Origin: Cercophora sp. LCS_1
Taxonomy: Eukaryota > Ascomycota > Sordariomycetes > Sordariales > Lasiosphaeriaceae
Assembly (NCBI GenBank): GCA_036250225.1
Contig: JAPZLL010000013.1
Location: forward strand, 62,001-126,000
Length of the DNA stretch: 64,000 nt
Reading direction: 5' to 3'
The first letter of the stretch is position 1, and each line of letters begins with the position of its first letter. Made by a program: the position numbers and the translations under genes. Below, piece by piece: positions 11,165 to 21,097 of this stretch. Under the pieces are notes generated by a model. It did not search any database and was not told the origin of the DNA. It was given only the letters and a program-made list of their open reading frames with translations.

Positions 11165-14100
11165 ATGGAAGATCCAAAGGCAGGAGCTGTGATCTCGGCT
11201 CTCCGCCACACCGATAGTGTGTTGGACCCTGCACAGATCGAGCTGCTAAACGCCCAAGTATCCGTCCAACCTTACAAACCCAGGTTGCAAGATGCACGCA
11301 AATACGTGAGCGGCCGAGAAGCCCTCCTCCTCTCCATCAGCTGTTTGTCTGCCCTGGCTGCGGGAATGACACTCCCCATGATGACCGTTGTCTTTGGGAA
11401 GTTTCAGACCAACTTTCAGAGTTATCTCAACGGCGAGACGGAGCGGGCAAAGTTTGACTCCCGGCTGAGATTGATGTGCTTCTACCTCATCACCATTGCC
11501 GTCGCCCAATGTGTTCGTCACCCTTCCCTTCCCAATGCGTCAACCCAGCGTGGTTTGTATTATACAATACAGCTAACCCTCTCAATCTCTGCAGATTGCC
11601 TACTTCATCGCCAGCCTTGGGTTCTTGTGTAAGCTTTCTCTCGGCTCGTCACTGCCTACGACGCGCGACTGAACACTTATAATCCCAGGGATCGGCGACA
11701 GGATTGCTGTCCGGATAAGAACCGAGTTCTTCAGGGCATGGCTGCACCAGAGCGTTGCTTTCTTTGACCAATGCGGTGCCGGCGAAGTGGTAGTCCGTGT
11801 TACCTCGGACTCGGATCTGATCCGTGATCTCGTCTCAGAGAAACTATTCGGGATTGTGGCTGTCGCTTCCACTTTTGTTTCGGGCACGATCATAGGTTCG
11901 TAACACGAAACTCTCAGCCTTTTGTCAAAACTCGCTAATAGGTAGGCAATCAGCGTTCGCGGTGCACTGGAAACTTGCTCCGATCCAAAGCAGCACTCTA
12001 GTAGTATCACTGCTCGTCATGGGAGGAGCGACGGCTTGGAGTTCCAGCTTTGCCAAAAACTCACTCCATTGCTACTCAGATGCCAACGCAATAGCCGAAG
12101 AAGCCATCAGTGCGGTTCGGACCACCCAGGCGCTCGGCTGCGAAGAGAAGCTCATCCGGACATTCACTTATAGCTTGATGTCGGCCAAAACGTGGAACTA
12201 CAAGTCCAAGACCGTCGCTGCTCTCATCAGGGCTGGATCGCTTTTAACCCAATGGTTAGGCTACGGCCTCGGCTTTTGGGTTGGAAGCAAGTTTATCTCC
12301 AACGGCGAGGTAACTGTGGGCGGGCTTCTGACGGTCATGTTCGTCGTCACCATTGCGTTTTTCTCTCTGCAAAGTGTCTGGCCGACGCTGAAGTCCATCA
12401 TGGATGCACTGGCTGCTGCATCTAGTTTACTCAGTGTCATCCACCGCGAGCCGCCTGTTCAATGCAGCCCGGATGCTGGAATTACTCTGCCCGAGCTCCA
12501 GGGGAAGATTGAGCTTCGAGACGTACACCATCGGTATCCTTCGCGGATTGACGTCCCTGTCCTCAGTGGCCTGGATCTCACAATTCCTGCGGGGCAAGTG
12601 ACCGCTCTGGTGGGAGAGTCAGGGTCAGGCAAAAGCACCATTGTCGGTCTTCTTCAACGATTTTATGTCCCGATTCAGGGCTCTATCCTGGTCGACGATC
12701 AAGATGTTTCGAACTTGGACCTTTGGTGGTATCGTCAGTAGATATCCCTCGTTGAACAAAACCCGGCTCTGTTCCATGGCACCATCCTTGACAACATCCG
12801 AAAGGGGCTCACCACGAAACAGCGACAACTCACCGAGGCGTCCCAGAGAGAGTTGGTTGAAGAAGCTGCTTGCCTTGCGAACGCCCATGAGTTCATCATG
12901 TCCTTTCCCAACGGCTACGATACGCCTGTGGGCGAAAAGGGAATCTTGCTGTCTGGTGGTGAACGACTCCGTGTGGCCATCGCCCGCGCCATCATATCCC
13001 ACCCCAAGAGTAAAGTGGCCTGTGGCTCTTCTAAATGCCTCCACCCTGCTTACCATTGTCCCTGCAGTCCTTCTCCTCGATGAGCCTACCAGTTCCCTCG
13101 ACGCCCACTCAGAGCAACTTGTCCAAGCAGCCTTGATGGCAGCCTCCAAGGGCCGCGCCACACTTGTCATCTCGCACCGTCTTTCCACCGTCAAGAACGC
13201 AGATACAATTGCTGTTCTCAAAGAGGGGAAGCTGGTAGAACAAGGAACCCATCAACAACTCTTCGAGCTAGGTGGAGAATACACCAGGCTCGTGTCGAGT
13301 CAAGCGTTGTCTGATCTCGAGACATTGGAGACGACTGAGAAGACTGACATCGCTGGGGAAGTTCAACAAGTCGGTCTTCTCACGGGTATATCGGACGCAT
13401 TGAGCCCAAACCACCCGTCGTCGCCAAAGTTGGAGATCAGCTCGCATGAAACATCACTCGAGGCCGCCCCTGCGCAAGCATCCAGCGAGGATTCGACGCG
13501 ACGTCCCTCAAGACGGGCTACATTGTGGTTTCTCTTCCACGGGAGACACTGGCCATGGATACTTGTTGGAATATTGTTTTCCATCTTGGCAGCAGGCTGC
13601 TACCCCGTCTCGGCAGTCCTCTTCGCAAAGCAAGTCCACGCGCTATCCATCGCATTGAGGAGTCCCGATGACAAGTCGACCCTCTTGGACACCGCCGGGT
13701 TCTGGAGCCTCATGTACGTCGCCTTGGCACTCACAGCTTTCGTCATCTACCTCTCCCAAGATGGCGCAACGACTGTCTTCTCCGAGAGCGCCAGCCTTGC
13801 CACTCGGACCCGTGTGCTCCAGTCGACCCTTGGAAGGGCCATGTCCTTTTTTGACAAGCAAGAAAACAGCTCCGGCGCTTTGACCTCGTTTTTGTCCTCC
13901 GAGACTACCCAGCTTGCAGCATTCAACGGTGTTATTGGCCACATTCTCTTCAGCTTCGTGACAGTTGTCATCGCGGTGGCCATATCGTGCGCGATCGGGT
14001 GGAAGCTCGGTCTCGTCTGCGCGTCGACAATCCCCGTCATTATCTTGGGCGGCTATTGTCGAGTGCGGACATATCAAAAGCGCCAGTCCCATTTTCGTGG

Positions 14101-15280
14101 GGCCTACCAGAAAGCCGGATTTCTCGCCGCCGAGTCGACAAGTATGATACGAACGGTGGCCGCGCTAACCCTCGAAGACGAAACCCTCGCAACATTCCAG
14201 TCGCTGTTGAAGGAAACCCAGTCTTCCAACCTACGCTTCTCGCTCAAAGCCTCAGCCCTACTAGCATGCGCCTCATCGCTCTCCTTCCTCTGCATGGCAC
14301 TGGCAGTGTGGTACGGAGGCCAACTGATCGGGTCCAAAGAATATACCATGTTCCAATTCTTCGTCTGCTTCCAAGCCATCATCTTCGGCTCCGAATCGGC
14401 CGTATCCCTCTTCGTCATGGCCCCCGAGATAGGCCGCGCCCTCTCTTCCATCTCCAAGATCTCCTCGTTCCTCCGGCAGGAACAGTCCCCATCCGCCGAC
14501 CCAGGCACCCCCAAAGAAGACATGCCACCCAAAACAGCAGGCCTCATCCAGTTCCGCAACGTAACCTTTGCCTATCCCTCCCGCCCAACAAAGCCAGTCC
14601 TCGACAACGTCAACCTGACGATCCACCCCTCCCAAACCCTCGCCATCATCGGACCCTCGGGAAGCGGCAAAACAACCCTCCTGTCCCTCCTCTGTCGCTT
14701 CTACACGCCCACCGCAGGCGAGATCTTCCTCGACGGAGTTGATATCGCGTCCTACGACCTCGCGCAGTACCGTCGCCGAATTGGCCTCGTGGCCCAGGAC
14801 ACGTGCCTCTACCGCGGCACCCTCCGCTCTAATATCCTCATGGGCGCAGAGGACGGGTCCATCTCCGAGACGGCATTAGTATCAGCCTGCCAGCAGGCGA
14901 GTCTAGGTCCGTTTATCGACTCGTTGCCCGAGGGCCTGGATACGATGGTGGGAAGTAAGGGGCTGATGTTGTCAGGCGGACAGATGCAGCGGGTTGCGAC
15001 TGCACGGGCGCTGGTGAGGCAGCCGAGGGTGTTGTTGCTTGACGAGGCGACGAGCGCGTTGGATGAGGCCAATGAGGGGGTGGTGATGCGGACGGTGGGT
15101 GCGGATGTGGAGATGACAAAGGTGGTTGTTGCGCATCGGGTGAGTACGGTGCGGGAGGCGGATGTGGTTGTGGTGATGCAAGGGGGGCGGATCGTGAAGG
15201 TGGGTTCGCGGGGTGAGATGGTGTGTTTGGAGGGGTATTTCGCTGGCGGGACTGGTCAGAAGGGTGCTGCTTTGGTGTGA
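11165..15280 (+). CDS. ABCB-type (MDR/P-glycoprotein-like) full ABC transporter with an in-frame TAG
   Basis: ATP-driven efflux pump of the plasma membrane or vacuole. Five exons (11165-11512, 11595-11628, 11689-11899, 11946-13009, 13068-15280) would give 1289 residues in the order TMD-NBD-TMD-NBD. NBD1 has Walker A GESGSGKST, signature LSGGERLRVAIARA and Walker B ILLLDEPTSSLD, the last formed across the 13010-13067 intron. NBD2 has GPSGSGKTT, LSGGQMQRVATARAL and VLLLDEATSALD. The family's Q-loop region in NBD1 is broken: after WYRQ comes TAG at 12739-12741, then ISLVEQNPALFHG continues in the same frame. Homologues have two glutamines before ISLV, so a CAG-to-TAG change is the simplest reading. 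Everything else is intact, so this is either a very young null allele or a base error. The third intron could equally run 11896-11941, with the same total length. Confidence 0.88.
12739..12741 (+). other. Premature TAG codon inside NBD1 of the ABC transporter
   Basis: In-frame stop directly after WYRQ and before ISLVEQNP, with perfectly conserved coding sequence on both sides. No pair of splice sites removes it without deleting conserved residues. It converts one of the two glutamines expected here (CAG) to TAG by a single C-to-T change. Confidence 0.85.
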
Positions 15281-15529
15281 CTGATTTCCATTAGGTCGTG
15301 GGCTTTTTGTAAACTTCTTTCCGGCAAGAAATTCAGTAGGAGTAGTGTAGTTCAGGAACACGAGGTCAGGGATCTGGCTTGGTACCTATCCACGGAGTCT
15401 CCAGTCTTTTCACTAGGTCTATGGCTAAGAGAAGCTTCGCACGCGGCGACTACTGACAATTGAGCAACTGTCCTATCATCCAGGTCTTCACCCTGGCATG
15501 TGCTCGAAACGGCAGTACCTTACCTTGGC

Positions 15530-17089
15530 TCAAACACCCTCAGCATCCCTCCTCAAAATCTCATTCAACCCATCCCGTCTCACACAATTCTCCAGCTTGA
15601 ACGAAGCAGCCAACTCATCCAGCTCCTCAAATGACTTGCCCTCGAAATAACTCGCATACTCCCAGCACATAATCTCGCTGAACAACGTCTCCCTGATGAC
15701 GCGATGCACATGGCCCTCAATCTTCCATACCTGCGGATACCGCTTGTTCACCCACTGCTCAGGGATCTCCTGCTTGAAATGCTCGATGACAGGCGCGTAG
15801 ATGTGCGCCACCTCCTTGTCGTCGCGGCCCCATTTGTCGAGGCCGAGACGCTTCTTCTTGGCGAGGAAGGGTTGCAAGAGTTTGATGTAGGCCGAGTCTG
15901 GGGATGCGTGCACCATGCCTTGGAAGCCAATGTCTTTGTAGAGCCAGATGCTCCAGCTGATCTGGTCGGCCTTGTAGATGGTGAGTTGTTGGCCGAGGAG
16001 GTTGTAGCGCCGTTGGTTTGTGAGAGAGTGGTTCGGCTCTGACGGGTAGGCGTAGACGGGGCCGAACTCGCCGTTCCAGATCTTTTCCTGGGCGTCAGTG
16101 TTGAAGGGATGCGAAAATGGGAGGAAACAAACAGGGACTTTGTGAGACTTCATGAACTCAACCTTGCGTTCGTACGACTTCTGGAGGGTCTCGTTTTGCT
16201 CTGGGGTGCCCAGGTATGGCTCGCCAGAGGGAAAGCCCATGCTTGCGTAGTCGTGGATTGCGTAGACGCAGTTGGGGAGGACTTCCTTAAAACCAGAAAA
16301 GTCCATGGCGTAGGTGTTTCCGTCGAGAAAGAGGATGTGGTGTGGGTCGACTTCGCGAATGGCCTTTTCAACTCGCTTGTACCAAGCTTGCAGGTTGACG
16401 TGGTCCGGGTCAGCGGGCTCGTTCATCGGGTTGTAGCCAGCTACCCAGGTATTGTCCTTGTAGTGCTTGGCGATTTCGACCCAAAGGTTGGTCATGCGGT
16501 CCTGGAAGTCCTTGAAATCCCAGAAGAGGGCTTTGTGGATGCCCGAGTCCGAGTGCCAGCCTTGGTTTTGGCCGCCGGGGAAGGTGTGCATGTCGATGAT
16601 GGTGTAAAGGCCGTGGGCGGCGCAGGATGAGACGATCCGGTCAATCAGGGTAAAGGCCTCGGGGCGTATGACAGAAGGATTGAGATTGTCGATGAAGTGG
16701 CGGTGGTTGATGGGGATGCGGATGCAATTGAGGCCGAGGGAGGCAAGGAACTCAGCGTCCGATTCGGTAAAGAAGTACTCGAGGAACTGACAATGTAAGC
16801 GGTGACATGATGAGGCAAAGAATGAAATACCTTGTCGAAGAAGAAGTCGTACTTCTCCTGCCCGAGGACTTCGAGCATGGCTGCACGCATCTCGGATTCA
16901 TGGCCGGGGTAACCAGTGATGAAGTTTTCCATGTTGGTGTGCCCGCCAGTGGCGGTCTGTATGTTTTGAGCTTGGGGGACTTTTAACCACAGGGAAACTT
17001 ACACCTTTGAGAATCACACGATTCCCATCGGCGTCGACAATGTCGGTGCCTTGGACGCGGAGACAGGCTTTGGGTGCTGAGGGAGCCAT
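15530..17089 (-). CDS. Glycoside hydrolase family 5 protein (cellulase / exo-beta-1,3-glucanase clan), intracellular type
   Basis: A (beta/alpha)8-barrel glycosidase. Four exons, 17089-17003, 16956-16831, 16786-16133 and 16087-15530, with introns of 44-46 bp all in phase 0, give 474 residues. The fold begins GGHTNMENFITGYPGHE, close to the exo-1,3-beta-glucanase branch of GH5. The catalytic acid lies in GYNPMNEPAD and the nucleophile in IWNGEFGPVYA; His in YAIHDY and Trp in ISWSIWLYKD are further pocket residues. The 45-bp intron 16132-16088 is in frame and could be read through, but removing it brings the nucleophile loop to normal length. There is no signal peptide (start MAPSAPKACLRVQG), which suggests cytosolic action, unlike most fungal GH5 enzymes. 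Substrate not determined. Confidence 0.9.
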
Positions 17090-17680
17090 CTTGTCTGTTT
17101 ATTGTGGACGACTGAGTGCGAGGTCGACAAAAAGCTACCGAAACCAAAGTTATTATACGAAATTGGGACCTTGAGACCCGGGAAACGTTTTGCTAAAATG
17201 CTGACCCACGGTCCGGGGTGCTAGGGCGCCAACGCACCGGTCCGATGGGCCTCCGCATCCGCCCCGCTTTCGGCGCCGACCGCTCGGAGATGACTGGCTG
17301 ATGGCGGTCACGTTGCCAGCCGGCATCATTTTTGTGATGTGTCAAAGGCCCGCCAAAAATGATTGGGGCATGCGCAACATGGGTTCCGGGAGAAGCTTCG
17401 GCCAGTCCATGCGCCAAACTTTGCATGAGTGCGAGTGTTTCCAAGGGGAAGGCGCGGTTGAGATGGCGGGAGAAATTCGTTGAAGTCACCTCACTATCAA
17501 CCATGAGATAGATACGAAGTGATAAGATCAACAATTCGATATGGAGTGAATGCATATGGATTAGACAATATAAGAGGATGATTCTAAAATACCAAAGACG
17601 TCGCACAAAAAAAACCAACAAACCACTAATTATTTAGCACCTTAACCCCTGCATCTCAAACCTCATTCTCCGTCGCACCT
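17090..17680. other. Intergenic spacer upstream of the GH5 gene
   Basis: About 590 bp. On the minus strand an AT-rich GTATAATAA-like stretch lies near 17150-17160, some 65 bp upstream of the GH5 ATG, and may be its TATA element. The rest is the GH5 promoter and the 3' flank of the SDR gene. No gene recognised. Confidence 0.4.
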
Positions 17681-18730
17681 TCACTTCCTCAACGCCTCCA
17701 AAATCTCACTGACCCCCGCAAACTTCAACTCTTCCATCGTCTCCTCCCACAACGCATCCATAGCTGCCTCGCCCTCTTTGGTATGCACCACGGGCGCAAA
17801 TGGGCGAATCTCCCAATCCATGACAAAACACCCCTGACTCTCTTTCCCCTTCTTCACCACGGCGTCAACATACGTCCAAGCCCCATCATCCAGCGACCGC
17901 GCCATCAAGACCTTACTCAACTCAACCATCCGTCCAAGCACCCCAGAGGCCTCCCGATGCAACCCACTCCCCCGACAATACCCCGGATCCACAATGTTCA
18001 CCACCAACTCCTCCTCCAAACCATCCGGCAAATGCTCCATCAACTTGACCATCCACATGTGCCCCAGCAACTTAGAGTCACTATACCGCCCCATGACATC
18101 AAAACTCTTCTCATCAAATCCTTTTAGGAAAGGCCTCTTGTCCCGTCCGGACAATGGCGCCGCGAGCGCTGTCCCACTCCCCACGATACTTAACCTCCCC
18201 GGCTCGCCAGGCCCTTTGGCACGGAGAATCGGCATAAGAAGGGTAGCGAGAAGGACTGTAGACAGGTAATTCACCTGCACGACGTTACAGTTTCCCGTCT
18301 CCTTGTTGGGGGTGAACTTGACGTCGAGGACACCAGCATTCAGAATTGCGATATCGAGTCTCTTGTCACCTGAGAATTCGGCCCTGACACGCGAAACGAG
18401 CGCTTGGATGGAGGTGTAGGATGACATTTCGAGGGGCCAGACTTCGACTGTTGCGGAGGGATAGGATGAGCGAAGCTCGGCGGCTACGACGTCGCCTTTG
18501 GAAGGAGAGCGCACAGCTATGATGAGCCGAGAGAGCTGCAGGGAGAGGAGGTGACGGGCGGCGTGCAGACCTAGACCGGTGGTTGCGCCGGTGAGGAGGG
18601 CGGTTTTGTTGACGAGCGAGGTGGTGGGTGTCAGGGCGACGGCTTGGGGCTTTGTGCAGAATTGAGAGGAGATGATTGCGCGAGCGGGGCCTTTGGTTTG
18701 GCGCAGGGCGAGGGATTGGGATTTGGCCAT
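17681..18730 (-). CDS. Short-chain dehydrogenase/reductase (retinol-dehydrogenase-like)
   Basis: NAD(P)-dependent oxidoreductase with a Rossmann fold, 349 residues, single exon. After a basic N-terminal stretch of about 40 residues, the cofactor site reads TGATTGLG, followed by the arginine-containing loop AVRSPSKG, the structural motif NAG (LDIAILNAGVL), the catalytic serine region IVGSG and the catalytic pair in YSDSK. All key residues are present. The frame is open to 18961, but MAKSQSLALRQ at 18730 lies just downstream of a good TATA box and gives the better start. The closest family I know is the broad fungal retinol dehydrogenase/WWOX-like SDR group, which gives no substrate. The N-terminal 40 residues before the fold are longer than usual. 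Confidence 0.88.
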   Translation of the reverse strand: MAKSQSLALRQTKGPARAIISSQFCTKPQAVALTPTTSLVNKTALLTGATTGLGLHAARHLLSLQLSRLIIAVRSPSKGDVVAAELRSSYPSATVEVWPLEMSSYTSIQALVSRVRAEFSGDKRLDIAILNAGVLDVKFTPNKETGNCNVVQVNYLSTVLLATLLMPILRAKGPGEPGRLSIVGSGTALAAPLSGRDKRPFLKGFDEKSFDVMGRYSDSKLLGHMWMVKLMEHLPDGLEEELVVNIVDPGYCRGSGLHREASGVLGRMVELSKVLMARSLDDGAWTYVDAVVKKGKESQGCFVMDWEIRPFAPVVHTKEGEAAMDALWEETMEELKFAGVSEILEALRK

Positions 18731-18875
18731 TTTGGTGGTGTTGTTCCGGTGTTGGTATTGTTCAGGGGAAGTTGGGTGCGAGGTGACGGTTGTTGGATTT
18801 GGGTTTGATGATGATGGAGAGTTGTTGATGCGAGTGTTGAACAGGAACTCTAGATTTTCGATGGCAACAGCATCG

Positions 18876-18883
18876 CTTTTATA
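18876..18883 (-). promoter_or_regulatory. TATA box of the SDR gene
   Basis: TATAAAAG on the minus strand, about 145 bp upstream of the ATG at 18730. It also argues against the upstream in-frame start at 18961, which would lie before the TATA box. Confidence 0.55.
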
Positions 18884-19429
18884 CGCCCCTCCCCACGGCG
18901 CCACGTACGCTACGGACATCGGCCTTATAGCAACGGCGAACAAACAAAGACTGCTTTCCAAATCGGGATGTCAGTCTCGACTCTCCGCAACGGGAGCGCC
19001 CGTCTGAAACGCCAGCCAACGGGAATGCGCCCACACCACCAACTTGTCCCAAAACAGCAAACAATCCCAAGTCTTGGCGCCCCGATGCGAACACCGCTTC
19101 GTCACCTCGAAATTCCGAGCCACGTTCCCAATCGCATTCTCTCCGAGATCCTATTGCAGCCCGATATCTCCGTTCCCTCGGCCCCCTACCCTCATACCCA
19201 CGGAGGATTCCCTTCTCCGGTGCGAATGGTGCGAATGCAGTCGTCATCTCCCGATTGCGCGTCTGCACATTGCAGCCGAAATCCGGCATGCAACGCCGCG
19301 CCCAGCCTTCAGCCGGCTGGCACCTGAGCCACCCCAGCGGACTGTGGACCATCAACTGCCGAGATCCACCCAGATCCACCACACAACAGCCCGAAAGCCC
19401 CCCCTCCCCCCCAAAAAACAAAACGAAAC

Positions 19430-19439
19430 AAAAAAAAAA
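19430..19439 (-). terminator. Pol III terminator (T10) of tRNA-Gly
   Basis: Ten consecutive A on the plus strand are ten T downstream of the minus-strand tRNA, 29 bp from its 3' end. This is the expected signal and distance range for RNA polymerase III. Confidence 0.7.
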
Positions 19440-19468
19440 TTGGAATCGCTCATTGAGGAGCTTGCAAT

Positions 19469-19539
19469 GCGTCAGCCGCGAATCGAATGCGGGGCCCATC
19501 GATGGCAACGATGGATTTTACCACTAAAACCACTGACGC
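19469..19539 (-). tRNA. tRNA-Gly (anticodon GCC)
   Basis: 71 nt on the minus strand with a complete cloverleaf: acceptor GCGTCAG pairs with CTGACGC (7 bp); A-box-like GGTTTTAGTGGT; anticodon stem CATCG/CGATG around loop TTGCCAT, which gives anticodon GCC; T-loop TTCGATT. The T stem is CCGCA/CGCGG with one A-C mismatch next to the loop, so it is slightly imperfect. No intron. A run of ten T on the sense strand begins 29 bp past the 3' end and can serve as Pol III terminator. The 71-nt length is normal for tRNA-Gly. Confidence 0.88.
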
Positions 19540-20290
19540 TTGATATCTGCTGTGTCAATATCTGTCTTCATGAGTGCCCTAGGGGCGCCGGTGCCAAACG
19601 TCGGGGTTGGGTGAGCCGGCCGTGCCGACAAAGAGTTGAGAGTGCATCGTGATGTGTGTAACTGGAAAGCGCACGTCACACAGTTGGAGAATTTTGTTGT
19701 TTTTTCCACAGGCCAATGGCAGAGGACGTGTCGTCATCTTTTCAGGAACTTGGAGATTGGACGGAAAGTGGTCGGTGCTCAGCGCGACGGTCCGCCCCGC
19801 CGCCCGTGCAGGCTTATAATCCAGTCTCCGGGACCCACCAACGCCGGCGACGGGCAGCCAAAAGATTTCGATCCGTTGGTGTAAAGACCGCGTAATGCGT
19901 CAGTCAGAGTACCCTCACGCGCGTTCGAGCCCCGAGGTTGGCTCCTGGGGGTTCGCCTCCTTGATTTTTCTGAACCCACACACTCACTCACCCTTCGAAA
20001 TCGGCACCCAATTTCTTAAAATAAGGTCATAACAGTGAGTGGGACAGCAAGGATGGTGAATGATGATGATGTATTGTTTGTAGGGTACCGCTCCAAGGAA
20101 AACGCCCAACCATGCCTGTGCTTTGCTTGCTTACCAATGCAAGGATGCATTTGTTTATACCCAATATATGCTGTGTCCTCTCATTGTACGCCAGAATCCC
20201 CGTCCCATAAACCCTGTGTTGATTGTATCCAAACCCCAGCCCATATATATCCAAAAACATATGACACCTGAACGTCCCACAACATAAGAC

Positions 20291-21097
20291 TCAGCTGCAT
20301 GCAATGGTCGTACAAGACTCATACCCAACCCCGTAAAGATGCTGATGCGGATACAAAAACCTGCCATACCCTTCGTCAGGTCGGAGTACCATTGCTGGTA
20401 TGTCTAAGAAGACTTCTTCACCCTCGAGCTGCACCCGGAACCGGTCGACCTCCCGAAAGCCCAGCTTCTTGTATAGCTCAAACCCCATCGGACTGGCAAA
20501 CACCGTCGTGTTCAGCCTCATCCGGCGAGCCTCCTCGATCCCCCACGTAGTTAGCGCGCGCCCGGCGCCGCGCCGCTGATATTCGGGGTGGCACAGTAAG
20601 ATCTTGAGGAACATGTGCCCGTGCACGTAGCGGGCGTCGAACATGTCACGCTTGGCAGCGACACAAGCCTCACGAAAGACATTCATGCGGTCGCGGTGGC
20701 CGATGGTGATGGGAACGACGGGGTTATGCGACGGGCGGGGGAGGGGCTCAAGGGCTGTTGGGCCATGAGTCAGCCGACCGAGCCCAAGCACGGCAGAGAC
20801 GGATCGAGAACGCAGAGACTCACCCCCCGTGGGCTTTGCCCGGAATGCGCGTGGCGTGTCCCATGAGCTAAAGGCAACGACCTGTGATCGCCCCATCGGG
20901 TCTGCCATCTCGCAGACCACAACGGTGCTGGTGGCCAGGTACTCGGCGCACTTTTGGCGGCACAGCTCGGCGAACTCGTCGGCGTATAGATGCCGGTCGG
21001 GAAAGCGGTAGGGGTAGATGGGGTCAAGGGGCGAGGCCCCGATCAGGATCCACGTCATGGCGCCCAAGTCGGACGCGGTGGCGAGGCGGACCTTCAT
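20291..21097 (-). CDS. GNAT-family N-acetyltransferase
   Basis: Acetyl-CoA-dependent acetyltransferase, 245 residues after removal of a 69-bp intron (20823-20755, GTGAGT...CAACAG). The intron is a multiple of three, so unspliced RNA would stay open but add 23 unrelated residues. The start is MKVRLATASDLGAM, a typical GNAT beginning (strand 1 and helix 1); the open frame upstream shows no homology. Motif A, which binds acetyl-CoA, is LKILLCHPEYQRRGAGRAL, with the Q/R-x-x-G-x-G pattern intact. The C-terminal YKKLGFREVDRF is the usual motif B. The fold resembles fungal proteins that acetylate small molecules, but no substrate can be named. Confidence 0.88.
   Translation of the reverse strand: MKVRLATASDLGAMTWILIGASPLDPIYPYRFPDRHLYADEFAELCRQKCAEYLATSTVVVCEMADPMGRSQVVAFSSWDTPRAFRAKPTGGESLRSRSVSAVLGLGRLTHGPTALEPLPRPSHNPVVPITIGHRDRMNVFREACVAAKRDMFDARYVHGHMFLKILLCHPEYQRRGAGRALTTWGIEEARRMRLNTTVFASPMGFELYKKLGFREVDRFRVQLEGEEVFLDIPAMVLRPDEGYGRFLYPHQHLYGVGYESCTTIACS

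Larger units (their letters stand above)
18731..20290. other. Spacer holding a tRNA gene
   Basis: About 1.5 kb between the SDR and GNAT genes. The tRNA-Gly and its T-run terminator (listed separately) are the only recognisable elements. ORFs that overlap the tRNA on the plus strand are accidental. 19540-20290 holds the GNAT 3' flank and no further gene. Confidence 0.5.

Noticed and set aside
19854..19942. tRNA-like stretch with GTTCGAG and pairing ends (AGCCAAA / TTGGCT)
   Set aside because: The T stem does not pair (gcgcg against cccga), the D and anticodon arms do not fold and the length would be 88 nt. Not a tRNA.
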